Assembly: GCA_963825685.1 (NCBI GenBank)
Contig: CAWGUD010000006.1
Span: forward strand, 62,001 to 126,000
Length of the DNA stretch: 64,000 nucleotides
Reading direction: 5' to 3'
Source: JAOUEA01 sp963825685
GTDB lineage: Bacteria; Actinomycetota; UBA4738; HRBIN12
Position numbers and translations under genes: made by a program. Position 1 is the stretch's first letter. Every line of letters starts with the position of its first letter. The notes under the pieces were generated by a model. It worked only from the letters and a program-made list of their open reading frames with translations. It was not told the DNA's origin and did no database searches. Of this stretch, positions 9,160-17,993 are shown piece after piece.

Positions 9160-10103
9160 CGCGCGCCGCCCTCGGCTCTCGCTGCATCGGTGTGCTCGGC
9201 CATTGCCAGCATGCGCTCGCCGAGGCCGCGGCCGACGCGCTCCGCCTGGGAAGCCGCGCCCGCTGGCGTCGCCGAAGAGCGGCGTGCCGCGTCTCGGCGT
9301 CCGCGATCATCGCGCGCAGCGCCACGAGGTCGCCGTCCACCTGTGCGTAGGCGCCGACGGGCAGCGTGCAACCCGACCCCAGCGCCGCGAGGAAGCCACG
9401 CTCCGCCTCGGCGGCGGCGCGTGTGGGCGCGTGGTCGACCTGCGCGAGGAGCGCGAGCGTCGCCTCGTCGTCGGCGCGGCATTCGATGACGATCGCGCCC
9501 TGGCCCGGCGCTGGGAGGAACTCCATCGCCTCGAAGAACTGCGTCGACCTCTCCGAGCCGCCCGAGGCGTTCGATGCCGGCCGCGGCGAGCACCGCGCCG
9601 TCGTAGTCACCCTCGGCGACCCGACGCATCCGCGTGTCGATGTTCCCGCGTATCTCGCTCACCTCGAGGTCGGGGCGCAGCGCACGCAGCAGCGCAGCGC
9701 GACGGTTCGAGCTCGTGCCGACCTTCGCGCCGGCGGGCAGATCCTTTAGCCGCCGGCCGCCCGAGGCGACGAGTACATCGCGCGGGTCGGCCCGCTCGAG
9801 GTAGGCGGCGAGCACGAGGCCCGGCGGCACCTCGGTAGGCACGTCCTTGAGCGAATGCACCGCGATGTCCGCGCTGCCATCGAGCAGTGCCTCCTCGATG
9901 CCGCGCACGAAGACGCCGCGCCCACCAAGGACGCTGAGCGGGGTGGCGCGGTCACGGTCGCCCTCGGTGCGGATCTCGACCACCGCGGTCTCGAGGTCAG
10001 GGAGCGCGTCCCGCAGCGCCTGCACGGCGAGTTCCGTCTGCACCAGCGCGAGCGCGGAACCCCGCGTCGCGACGCGCAGCGTGATGGTGCTCGATGAGGT
10101 CAC
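9156..10103 (-). CDS. hemC: Hydroxymethylbilane synthase (porphobilinogen deaminase), frameshifted
   Basis: HemC polymerises four porphobilinogens to hydroxymethylbilane on a dipyrromethane cofactor. The GTG at 10103 starts a protein with LRVATRGSALALVQTELAVQ, then LLDGSADIAVHSLKDVPTE, VLVASGGRRLKDLPAGAKVG, and SNRRAALLRALRPDL. After a shift near 9560 come FLPAPGQGAIVIECRADDE and LGSGCTLPVGAYA, whose Cys carries the cofactor. A second shift near 9275 leads to the stop at 9156. The length of about 315 residues is normal. It overlaps hemA upstream (GTGA) and cobA-hemD downstream (ATGA). Confidence 0.9.
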   Translation of the reverse strand: MTSSSTITLRVATRGSALALVQTELAVQALRDALPDLETAVVEIRTEGDRDRATPLSVLGGRGVFVRGIEEALLDGSADIAVHSLKDVPTEVPPGLVLAAYLERADPRDVLVASGGRRLKDLPAGAKVGTSSNRRAALLRALRPDLEVSEIRGNIDTRMRRVAEGDYDGAVLAAAGIERLGRLGEVDAVLRGDGVPPSAGPGRDRHRMPRRRRGDARAPRAGRPRAHTRRRRGGAWLPRGAGVGLHAARRRLRTGGRRPRGAARDDRGRRDAARRSSATPAGAASQAERVGRGLGERMLAMAEHTDAARAEGGAR

Positions 10104-11376
10104 AGCGCGTCTGAATCAGTGCGACGGTCGCTGCCGGCTCCTCGTCGAGGTGGAACAGCTTGCGCACCGCGTCGATGTACACTTCGCGGTCGCCGCGCTC
10201 GCGCAGCGTCGTGATCGGGTCGTGCAGCAACTGCTTCACGAGCGCCTTCGTCAGCGCGTCGAGGTGCGCGCGCTGCTCCGGATCGGCGTCGAAGCGGCGC
10301 AGTGTCTTCGCGAGTTCGGCCTGCCGCACGCGCTCGGCACGCTCCGTGAGCGCGCTGATCGTGGGTGTGACCTGGAGCTGGCCCCACCACGTCACGAAGC
10401 GCCCGGTCTCGTCGTCGACCATCGCCTGCACGGCCTCGACCTCGCCCGCGCGCACGGCGTAGTGCTCGGCGGCGATCGCCTGCAGCCCGTCGAGGTCGTA
10501 GTAGGTCACGCCCGGGAGCGTGCTGACGGTGTGGTCGATGTCGCTCGGCACGCCGATGTCGATGAGCAGCAGCGGCCGGTAGGGGCGCGCGCTCATCGCG
10601 TCGGCGACCATCGCGTGCGTGACCAGCGGCTCTGGCGCGTCGGCAGCGGCGATGACGACGTCGGCCTCGCGCAGCGCGGCCGTCGAGCGCCGTCGAGGGC
10701 GAGCGCGCGGCCACCGAGCTGTCGCGGCGAGGTCCTCGGCGCGCTCGCGCGTGCGGTTCGCGACCAGCACGTCGCCGACGCCCTGCTCGACGAGCGCGGA
10801 GGCCGCGAGGCGGCCCGCCTCGCCGGCGCCGATCACGAGCACGGTCGCTGCTTCGAGGTCGGAGCAGAGCAGCTTCGCCTGCTGCACCGAGATCGAGGAG
10901 ACCGACAGCGCGTGGCGCCCAATGGCCGTCTCGGCCCGCGCGCGGCGGCCGACGCGGATGGCGGTGTGAAACAGCCTCGACAGCAGCGCGTCGTCGCAGC
11001 CGGCGGCGACGGCGGCCGAGAAGGCGCCGCGCACCTGCCCGAGTACCTCCGACTCACCGAGCACCATCGAGTCGATGCCCGCCGCGACCGCGTACAGATG
11101 GCCAATCGCCTCGGCGTCCCGCTTGAACTCGAAATGCTGGTCGGCCAGGTCGCGGTCGACGCCGGCCGCGTTGGCGAGGAAGTCGATGACCGTCGCGCGG
11201 TCGTGGTCGCCCGGCAGGTACACCTCGAGGCGGTTGCAGGTGGCGAGGATGGTGCCGGCGCCGAAGCGCTCGCCGAGGCTGCCGAGGACGCGCGGCAGCT
11301 CCTCGGCGGGGATCGCGAGGCGTTCGCGCACCTCGAGCGGGGCGTGACGATGGCTGATGCCGACGAGCGTGAGCAT
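10100..11376 (-). CDS. hemA: Glutamyl-tRNA reductase
   Basis: HemA reduces glutamyl-tRNA(Glu) to glutamate-1-semialdehyde with NADPH, the first committed tetrapyrrole step. The ATG at 11376 gives MLTLVGISHRHAPLEVRERL. The catalytic Cys lies in ILATCNRLEVYL, then IDSMVLGESEVLGQVRGAF, the NADPH site VLVIGAGEAGRLAASALV, and the dimerisation helices to RKLFHLDEEP. Two nearby shifts (about 10725 and 10690) cancel out inside the NADPH domain. A further shift near 10140 is likely, since the frame that reaches TGA at 10100-10102 overlaps the hemC GTG by four bases. The length of about 425 residues is normal. The N-terminal region is where heme feedback acts in other bacteria, but nothing shows this here. 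Confidence 0.92.
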
Positions 11377-11400
11377 GTGGCGTGTCTCCCGGCTTGGGTT

Positions 11401-12116
11401 CTATGCCCGCACGAGCGGACGGTCGATACCCAGCGCTCGCACGAGCCGGTCTCGTGCCTGATCGTACTCTCCCTGCCGGAGCAGCGTCTGCAGCTCCTCG
11501 TCGATCGCGGCCTGCCAGTCGTCGGGAGCAATGCGGTTCGGACATTCGTCGCAGAGCAGCGGCGGCGGGGTACGCACACGGTCGCAGCTCGCGGCGCACT
11601 CGCGGTCGCGCACGCGGGCATGAGCGCGCACGTCCGCGAGCAGGTCGCCCAGCGCCACGACCTCGTCGCGTCAGGAACTCCTCGAGGCGTTCGCGCAGCC
11701 AGCGCGCCAGCGCCGGGCTCGTGCCGCCGGTCGAGGCGGCGATCGCGATCGTGCCGCGCTGGGCGAGCGACGGAAGGATGAAGTCGCAGTTGGCGACATC
11801 GTCCGCGGCGTTGACCCAGATGCCGGCGGCGCGCGCTTCGGCGGCGACGGTCGCGTTCACCTCGCCGTCGTCGGTCGCCACCATGACCATCTCGAAGCCC
11901 GCCGTGTCGCCGCGCTCATACGTGCGACGGGCTGCCACGACGGCCTGCCCGCCATCGATGTAGGCGCGCACCGGCGGGATCAGCTCGGGCGCGACGACGG
12001 TGACCTTCGGCGCCGGCGTTGACCAGCTTGCCGATCTTCTCGAGCGCGACATGACCGCCGCCCACGAGGAGTACACGGCGCCCGGCCATCTCAACAAAGA
12101 TCGGGTAGTAGCCCAA
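11401..12116 (-). CDS. Precorrin-2 dehydrogenase / sirohydrochlorin ferrochelatase (Met8/SirC type) with a Cys-rich insertion, frameshifted
   Basis: The NAD-binding start GYYPIFVEMAGRRVLLVGGG, then VALEKIGKLVNAGA, is classic Met8/SirC/CysG-N. PKVTVVAPEL, VMVATDDGEVNATVAAEA, GIWVNAADDVANCDFILPSL and IAIAASTGGTSPALARWLRE follow. Family members oxidise precorrin-2 and, in Met8-type enzymes, insert iron to make siroheme. The C-terminal helical part carries an unusual CAASC, then CDEC, between DVRAHARVRDRE and APDDWQAAIDEEL. These four cysteines could bind a metal. The shifts are near 12010 and 11665. The TTG at 12116 is taken as start because GYYPIF is conserved; the next ATG (12089) would cut into the fold. 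It is followed by hemA after 24 bases. Confidence 0.82.
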
Positions 12117-12166
12117 GGTGCTGCCTGTTCATCCGCACCCGGCGTACAGCCGGGCGCGGCTACTGC

Positions 12167-12840
12167 CTAGTTCGAGTCGTACGCGGACGTGACGCCCGAG
12201 CAGGACACGGTCGGCCAGCCCCGCGATGTCCTCGCGGCGCCGAGCGGCCTCGTCACTGCTCATGCTGCTGCGCTCCGCCAGCTGCTTTGCGGTCTCGTCG
12301 AGGGAGCGGCGGAAGAAGGTGAACGCCTGCACGGCGCGCATGCAGGGGCATGCCGCGCTCGTGGAGGATCTGGCCGTAGCGGCGGCCGATCTCGTCGACC
12401 TCCGTCTCGACCTGGGCGCGCCGTCCGCGCCGCGAGATGTAGTCGCCCACCAGCTCGACGAGACGACGGCCGAGGGGGCGCAGTGCGTCGCGCTCGTCCT
12501 CCTCGATCGAGGCGTACCAGCTCGCCGTGTTGCTCCTTGCTGCCGGAGTGCAGCTGGCGGCGGATGCGCGAGACGGCGGCGGTCTCGAGCTCGCTCTCGG
12601 GCACGGTGTCCGCCGCTCTCGGTCATGCGCGTAGAGGTCGCCCTCGGCGAAGCGGCGATGGCCGCCCGGCGTGCGGAAGCAGCGGATCTCGCCGGAGTCG
12701 GCCCAGCGGCGGACCGTCGACTCGTTGACGCCGAGGATCTCGCATGCGCGACCGAGGTTCACCCAGCGCGTTGCCGCCGGCGGGTCGTCCGCGACTCCGT
12801 TGGACTTGCTCGCCAAAATCTCACCAAATCGCTCTGTCAT
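12167..12840 (-). CDS. Helix-turn-helix regulator of the heme cluster, frameshifted
   Basis: The protein starts MTERFGEILASKSNG. It carries an excisionase/MerR-like winged helix, VNLGRACEILGVNESTVRRW, then ADSGEIRCFRTPGGHRRFAE. The rest is all-helical: ASWYASIEEDERDALRPLGR, RLVELVGDYISRRGRR, HERGMPLH, and VQAFTFFRRSLDETAKQLAE, ending DRVLLGVTSAYDSN at 12167. This second part resembles RsbRD-type sensor domains, but the match is by eye and tentative. The shifts are near 12615, 12530, 12345 and 12195. Lying between hemQ and sirC in one orientation, it is a good candidate for the local regulator. The ligand is unknown. Confidence 0.7.
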
Positions 12841-12909
12841 GCGCTCGTGAGATCTGCAGTGTATTTTCCGGCCGCGGGGGCGTGCAACCTCGCGTTCGTC
12901 GTGGGCCAC

Positions 12910-13693
12910 TCAGCGCTCCTGGCCGAGAGGCCGATGTCTGCGACGAGCGCCTGCCGGCGAGAGCCGCCGGCACGTGAACATCGGTGTGTCGCGCTCCGTG
13001 TACGCCGAGGACTCCGACTCGCGCAGCTCGCGCACGAGCGCGAGGAACTCGCCCGGGTCGTCGCCCTCGAAGGCGACGACGAACTCCTGGTCGTCGAGGC
13101 CGTACGAGTACGTCGTGTTGATGCGGATGCCGTGGTAGCGATGCCCGATGGCGATGTGCTCGTCCATGATCCGCTGGCGCTCCTCGCGGGGCAGCGCGTA
13201 CCACGGCGCGCGTCTTCACCATCGGATAGACGAAGAGGTACTTCGTCCGCGCCTCCGTCCGCGCGCAGCCGCTCGCGGCCGCCCGCGCCCTGCGGATGCA
13301 TCGGGTTCTCGTACATCGAGCGCATCGTCATCGAGAGGTACGAGTGCGGCCGCTCGAGCGACTGCCGCGAGCGGCGAGGCGCAGCAACTGCCGCGTGCCA
13401 GTCCGTGATCACCTCGAGGTCGTCCGCGACCTGCCACACGAGAAAGTCCGTGTCCGCCCGCAGCCCCACCGTCGAGTAGGTGCGTGTGAGCATCGTCTCG
13501 CGACGACGCTTCGAGGAGCGCGCGCAGGCGGTCGCCGGCCGCGGCGCGCTCGGACGCGGAGGCGGCGCGCAGTGCGTCGCTCACGCGGTAGAACGTGAAC
13601 TTCACGAACTGCTTGCCACGCGGCGTGGTCGCGGCGCGTCCGAGGCATGCCGCGGCGCGCGCTCGACCGGCGCGCGTGATGGTACGCGGTCAC
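12910..13693 (-). CDS. hemQ: HemQ / Cld-family coproheme decarboxylase, frameshifted
   Basis: HemQ decarboxylates coproheme III to heme b using peroxide. Parts in order are QFVKFTFYRVSDALRA, TYSTVGLRADTDFLVWQVAD, DLEVITDWHAAVA, SYLSMTMRSMYENPMHPQG, and KYLFVYPMVKTRAW. Then come EERQRIMDEHIAIGHRYHG, IRINTTYSYGLDDQEFVVAF, and ESSAYTERDTPMFTCRRL. The Y-P-M-V-K segment keeps the catalytic Tyr and Lys of coproheme decarboxylases, and the His of DEHIAIGH is the expected axial ligand. Shifts lie near 13600, 13500, 13385, 13250, 13205 and 12945, so the exact C-terminus (12910, or up to 12837) is uncertain. The GTG start at 13693 overlaps the stop of the siroheme decarboxylase gene (GTGA). Confidence 0.88.
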
Positions 13694-14788
13694 TCGGACT
13701 GCCTCCACGCCATGCTCAGCGCTACGGCCTCGCAGAGCTCCTCCCAGCGGTCGTAGTCCGGCACGAAGTACGGCAGCCGGATCTTCTTGAACTCGGTGCT
13801 GGAGTAGAGCACACGGCGGTCGCTGACGCCGGTCGCCTCGGCGATGGCGTCCGCGACCTCCTCGACACCCTCCGCGCGGGGGGCGTGGATCATCGAGAAG
13901 ACGTTGTACGGCCAGTCCTCGTAGGTCGGCCGCTGGTAGCAGTGCGAGACGTTGCGGTAGCCCGCGACGAAGGTGCCGAACTCGTCGATGCGCTCGGCGG
14001 GCACATTCCACACCGCCATGCCGTTGGCGCGGAAGCCGGCGGCGCGGTGGTTCAGGATGGCGGCGAAGCGTCGCAGGTGACCGTTCGCGTTCATGCGCCG
14101 TCCGTGCTCGAGCACCTCCTGCGACGGAGGTGCCGAGCGTCTCCGCGACCGACTCAAACGGGCAAGGCACGTCGGGCAGGTCGCCCTGCGTCGCGAGGAT
14201 GTACTCGATGTCCTCGTCGGTGATCGTGTGGCGCTGTCGCCTCTTCGCGGCGCTCCTCGGAGTACTCGGGCGCGCCGCGTGCGACGGTGTCGCGGTCGCC
14301 GGCCATGTCGAGCGTAACCCCGATCTTGAACAGTCGTAGCGTGGGCATCGGGCGTGTCGACTCCGCACCGGAGAGCACGTGCAGCCGCTGGATGACCGCG
14401 TCGAGGTCATGGCCGGGCGGCATCGCGACGGTGAACCACATGTTGAACTCGTGGTTGCGGCGGTAGTTGTGCGAGACGCCGGGGTGCGCGTTGATCACGG
14501 CGGCGGCGTGCGTCGAGCCGGTCGGCGGCCACGCGCATCGCGACCAGCGCGCGAGGAGTACCCGAGCGCCTTCGTGTCGTAGATCGCGCACACCTGGCGC
14601 ACCACGCCGGCGGCGCGCGCCTCACGCAGGCGGGTGAGCGTCTCCTCCTCGGTCAGGCCGAGGCGTGCGCCGACCTCCTCGTATGGCCGCTCGACCAGCG
14701 GGAAGTGGTCCTGCAGCTCGTTCAGGACGCGCGCGGTCAGCTCATCGAGCGTTGCGTGCGGACGCTGGGTCGTTGCCTCGAGGGTCAT
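13690..14788 (-). CDS. ahbAB: Fused siroheme decarboxylase (AhbA/AhbB-type), frameshifted
   Basis: Two Lrp/AsnC-like halves lie in one product of about 366 residues. The first half has RVLNELQDHFPLVERPYEEV, then VVRQVCAIYDTKALGY, VSHNYRRNHEFNMWFTVAMP, and LPTLRLFKIGV-like sequence (PMPTLRLFKIGVTLDMAG). The second has YILATQGDLPDVPCPFESV, LRRFAAILNHRAAGFRANGM, VSHCYQRPTYEDWPYNVFSM, and FKKIRLPYFVPDY. The motifs R-x-H-x-F-N-x-W-F and Y-Q-R-P...W-P-Y-N are hallmarks of siroheme decarboxylase subunits, which remove two acetate carboxyls from siroheme to give 12,18-didecarboxysiroheme. The related NirDL fusions serve heme d1, but no nirS, nirE, nirF or nirJ is present. The shifts are near 14565, 14525, 14245 and 14125. 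It overlaps the reductase gene upstream (ATGA) and hemQ downstream (GTGA). Confidence 0.85.
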
Positions 14789-15801
14789 GGGGTAGCCACC
14801 GCCTGCTCCTGTTCTCGTGGGAGACCATAGTTCGACTCGAACAGCGCCTCGATGCGGTCGAGGTCGTCCTGCGTGAGGTCGCGCGCAGTCGGAGGCCGCC
14901 ACGAACTCGTCGAGCTGCCCGAGGTCGTAGATGTTCGGCAGCGCGCTCACGACCGCGGGGTCGTGGAGCACGTAGCGCAGCGCGGCCTGCCCCAGCGTCG
15001 AGCCGGTGCCTTCAGTGAGGAAGGCGAGCTGCTCGAATCTTCTCGAGGCCGTTCGTGAGCCAGGCGCGCGGCCGGTGACGGCGATGGTCGTTCTCCGGGA
15101 ACTCCGTATCCGCGGTGTAGCGCCCCTCGAGCATGCCCGAGGAGTGCGGGACGCGGACGATGAGCGAGCGGCCCGCGCGGTGCGCCGCCGCGATCAGGGC
15201 GCGGCCCGGGTCGAGCTCGAGCGCGTTGTAGATCATCTGGACCGCATCGACCGGCCGCTCGGCGAGGGCGTACTCGCCCTCCTCGCGCCAGCCGATGGCG
15301 GGTCCGAGCGCCACGCCGATGGAGCGCACCTTGCCTTCGCGCTGCACGCGGTCGAGGAACGTCCAGACCTCGTCGCGCTGCAGGTGCTCCATGCGCGCGT
15401 TGTGCAGCTGCCAGTGGTCGATGTAGTCGGTGCCGAGGCGCCGCAGTGAGCCCTCGAGGGCCTGCTTCCAGGAAGGGGATGTCGAGGCGATGCGGCGCCT
15501 CCTGGTGCCCCTCGCGGCGCTGGCCGAGCACGGACTGCCAGTCATAGCCGAACTTGGCGCCAATGACGATGCCGTCACGGGCGCTGCCCGGGAACGCCTG
15601 CGCGAGGAGCGTTTCGCCTCGGCCATTGCCGTAGGTTTCGGCCGTGTCAAAGAACGTGACGCCACGGTCGAAGCCCTGGCGGAGCAGTGTGACGGCCTGC
15701 TCGTCCGAGTACTCACCCCACCAGCCCGAGGCAACGGTCCAGACGCCGAAACCGACCTCGGACACGTCGATCTCGGTCCCAGCCAGCCGGCGATAGCGCA
15801 T
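14785..15801 (-). CDS. Aldo/keto reductase, first gene of the heme run, frameshifted
   Basis: It opens MRYRRLAGTEIDVSEVGFGV, the usual N-terminus of NADPH-dependent aldo/keto reductases. Then come GVTFFDTAETYGNGRGETLL (Asp and Tyr of the catalytic tetrad), IVIGAKFGYDW (Lys), LRRLGTDYIDHWQLHNARM (His), and VRSIGVALGP. The C-terminal part is TLGQAALRYVLHDPAVVSAL, then LPNIYDLGQLDEFV. The shifts are near 15465, 15080, 15040 and 14885. GAGGGGGG a dozen bases before the ATG is a strong ribosome site, making this the likely first gene of the transcript. The substrate is unknown; coupling to ahbAB by a four-base ATGA overlap suggests a shared purpose or simply co-expression. Confidence 0.82.
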
Positions 15802-15974
15802 CGGTCGCACCCCCCTCGAATGGACTCTTCGCAGAGAATCGCGCCGGCGCCGGAGGGACAAGTGCGGCTTGTTGAGAGTTATGCAGAGTTGCGAGGTTCA
15901 CAGAGGGTACGAGGGGGAAATCGCCGCACAACCAACGAGGCATCCGACGACTTGCCCAGATTCTGCAACGCGGC

Positions 15975-16381
15975 TCAGGCGAGCCAGTTCTCCACCGCCA
16001 GGCCAGGCACGCGCTCGAAGTGACGCACGTCCCCGGTCACGACGATGAGGGAGTGGACCAGCGCGATGGCCGCGATCCTCGTATCGGCATCCCCGATGGG
16101 AACGTCGCGTCGATCCAGGTCTGCGCGGACCTCGGCGTACACCCTGGCGGAGGATGTATCGAAGGGCAGTATCTGCATGTTGTTCACCACGACCCGTTCG
16201 ATGTCGTCCTGAAGGACGGGTAAGCGGGCACGGAGCGCTCCATAGAGCAGTTCGCCCATTTGTTCACGCTGGAAGTGAACTGCTCGGCTTGTGGTGTCGC
16301 ACCAAGACGGCGAATCAACGCTCGAGAAGGGACGCGCCGGATCAGGCTAATGACCGTGTCGGTGTCGAACAGGTACGTCAC
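15975..16381 (-). CDS. vapC: PIN-domain ribonuclease toxin (VapC-like), frameshifted
   Basis: The start YLFDTDTVISLIRRVPSRAL carries the first acidic residue of the PIN fold. After one shift near 16260 comes MGELLYGALRARL (conserved Glu), then IGDADTRIAAIALVHSLIVV and TGDVRHFERVPGLAVENWLA, which supply the remaining Asp residues. VapC toxins are Mg-dependent RNases acting on tRNA or rRNA and are neutralised by their partner. The ATG overlaps the antitoxin stop by four bases. A single shift, in a region rich in shifts, suggests an intact toxin gene in the real genome. Confidence 0.82.
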
Positions 16382-16680
16382 AGTTCGAGGTTGACCGGAC
16401 GGCCGTTATCGCGTTCCCGCTCGGTGTAGACGTGCTCTATGAACTCGTCGATCACTGCATCGTCGACGTCGCCCCACAGGCCGACGAGGGCAAGCGCTCC
16501 GCGCGACGGGTTCTTCGCCGCCTCCTCGAGGCGTTCGAGGTCCTCGACGCTGATGAGGACGGCGACCGGCTTGCCCCTGCGCTCGATGACGTACGTCTCG
16601 TCCTCATGGAGGACGTCATCGACGATGGCGGAGAAGTGGGCTTTCGCCTCCCCCACGCTGACACGCTTTCGTTCAGTCAC
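16378..16680 (-). CDS. Phd/YefM-family antitoxin
   Basis: A 100-residue protein starting VTERKRVSVGEAKAHFSAIV. The Phd/YefM DNA-binding fold then continues with YVIERRGKPVAVLISVEDLE. The acidic C-terminal tail, about residues 60-100, is the usual toxin-binding part. The start is a GTG at 16680 with AAGAGG upstream. It is the first gene of the pair, and an 11-base inverted repeat lies directly upstream. Confidence 0.88.
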   Translation of the reverse strand: MTERKRVSVGEAKAHFSAIVDDVLHEDETYVIERRGKPVAVLISVEDLERLEEAAKNPSRGALALVGLWGDVDDAVIDEFIEHVYTERERDNGRPVNLEL

Positions 16681-16692
16681 GGGTGCCTCTTC

Positions 16693-16722
16693 AATTGGTC
16701 ATACAGGTCAATATGACCAATT
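16693..16722. promoter_or_regulatory. Operator-like inverted repeat before the toxin/antitoxin pair
   Basis: A perfect inverted repeat: AATTGGTCATA at 16693-16703 and TATGACCAATT at 16712-16722, with an eight-base spacer. It lies 13-42 bases before the antitoxin GTG. Antitoxins of this family bind such sites to repress their own operon, so autoregulation is inferred. Confidence 0.7.
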
Positions 16723-16743
16723 GGACCATAACGACCCACAGCC

Positions 16744-17961
16744 TCACCAGTGGCGGTGATCCACTGGCTCTACGCCGCGCGAAACGGCCGTCGCGCCGAA
16801 CCTGTCGCGAATCTCATCGAGTGCACGGTCGAGGCGCTGGTCGCGCAACGTAGGCTCGTCTTCGAACGCGAGTTGCACTGCATCATCGACGAGGTTCGTG
16901 GCGCCGAGGCCGATCAGGCGGACCGGGTGCCGGCCCTCCTTCGCGAACACCTCATCGAGGAGCAGGCGCCCCGCCGAGGCGAATTGCTCAGTCGTCTGCA
17001 CTGGACGAGGCGAGGTTTGGCTGCGAGTGAAGGTCGTGAAGTCGGGCCAGCGGACCTTCAGCGTCACGGTACGCGCGCGGCGGCCCGTCCGCCGAAGGTC
17101 GGCCCCGACCCGCTCGGCCTGGCTGCGCAGGACCTGGTGCAGCGCATCGAGGTCGGTGATGTCCTCGCCGAAGGTGACCTCGCGGGAGACCGAGACCGCG
17201 GCCCGGGCCACAGCGCGCACGGGCGTCGGGTCGATGCCGCGCACGCGCTGGCTGAGCGCGAGGCCGTGGACTCCGAACTGGCGCTCGAGCCACTGCGGGT
17301 CGAGCTCGGCGATCTGCCCGAGGTTGCGGACGCCCGCCGCCATCAGGCGCTCGGCGAGCTTCGGGCCGAGGAACGGGAGGTCTCGCAGCGGTAGGGGCGC
17401 GAGGAACGCGGCGTCCCCGCCCGGGGGGATGTCGAGCAGGCCGTCCGGCTTCGCCTTGTCCGAGGCGACTTTCGCCACCGTACGAGAGCCGGCGATGCCG
17501 ACCGACACCGCCAGCCCGAGCTTCGCCCGCACGCGCGCCCGCAGCGCCTCGGCAGCCTGTCGCGGCCCGTCGGCGCCGTCACCCAGACCGGTGAGGTCCG
17601 CGAACGCCTCGTCGAGGCCGACCGACTCCACGACGGGCGAAACCGCGCGCAGCACCTGATGGAACGCGGTCGAGGCACTGCGATAGCTGTTGAAGTCCGG
17701 CGGCACGACGATCGCCTGCGGGCAGAGCCGCAGCGCCTGTCCCATCGGTTGTGCCGAATGACAGCCGAACCTCCGCGCCTCGTATGAGGCCGTCGCCACT
17801 ACTGATCGCGGATGTCGCCCGCCGATCAGCACCGGCTGCCCGATGAGCGAGGGGTCGCGCAGCCGCTCGACCGCCACGAAGAACACATCGAGGTCGCAGT
17901 GCGCGATTCGGCGCGGGAGCCGGGGTACGGCGGTGGATTCGATACTGTGTTCAGCGGCCAC
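16744..17961 (-). CDS. dinB: DNA polymerase IV (DinB, Y-family)
   Basis: A 405-residue translesion polymerase, intact in one frame. The palm/finger start IAHCDLDVFFVAVERLRDP carries the first catalytic Asp and the FF steric gate. SVVATASYEARRFG follows, and SVGLDEAFADLTGLG has the Asp-Glu pair. VSVGIAGSRTVAKVASDKAK, LPFLGPKLAERLMAAGV (thumb HhH), and the little-finger domain with VSREVTFGEDI complete it. The C-terminus lacks a clear clamp-binding motif that I can point to. It copies damaged DNA at low fidelity. No LexA box was identified upstream. It is followed on the same strand by the toxin/antitoxin pair. Confidence 0.93.
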   Translation of the reverse strand: MAAEHSIESTAVPRLPRRIAHCDLDVFFVAVERLRDPSLIGQPVLIGGRHPRSVVATASYEARRFGCHSAQPMGQALRLCPQAIVVPPDFNSYRSASTAFHQVLRAVSPVVESVGLDEAFADLTGLGDGADGPRQAAEALRARVRAKLGLAVSVGIAGSRTVAKVASDKAKPDGLLDIPPGGDAAFLAPLPLRDLPFLGPKLAERLMAAGVRNLGQIAELDPQWLERQFGVHGLALSQRVRGIDPTPVRAVARAAVSVSREVTFGEDITDLDALHQVLRSQAERVGADLRRTGRRARTVTLKVRWPDFTTFTRSQTSPRPVQTTEQFASAGRLLLDEVFAKEGRHPVRLIGLGATNLVDDAVQLAFEDEPTLRDQRLDRALDEIRDRFGATAVSRGVEPVDHRHW

Positions 17962-17993
17962 GGCGTCTATCCCGCAGCATCGGCCCGACTCGG

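Noticed and set aside
9847..11781. Open frame of 644 codons on the plus strand
   Set aside because: Antisense to hemC, hemA and sirC, whose motifs are unambiguous.
13690..14788. NirDL of heme d1 synthesis as the main call for the fused decarboxylase
   Set aside because: The fold is the same, but no nirS, nirE, nirF or nirJ lies nearby, and HemQ is translationally coupled.
1800..16400. Programmed ribosomal frameshifting
   Set aside because: Shifts occur at many unrelated sites, go in more than one direction and lack slippery heptamers; sequence error is simpler.
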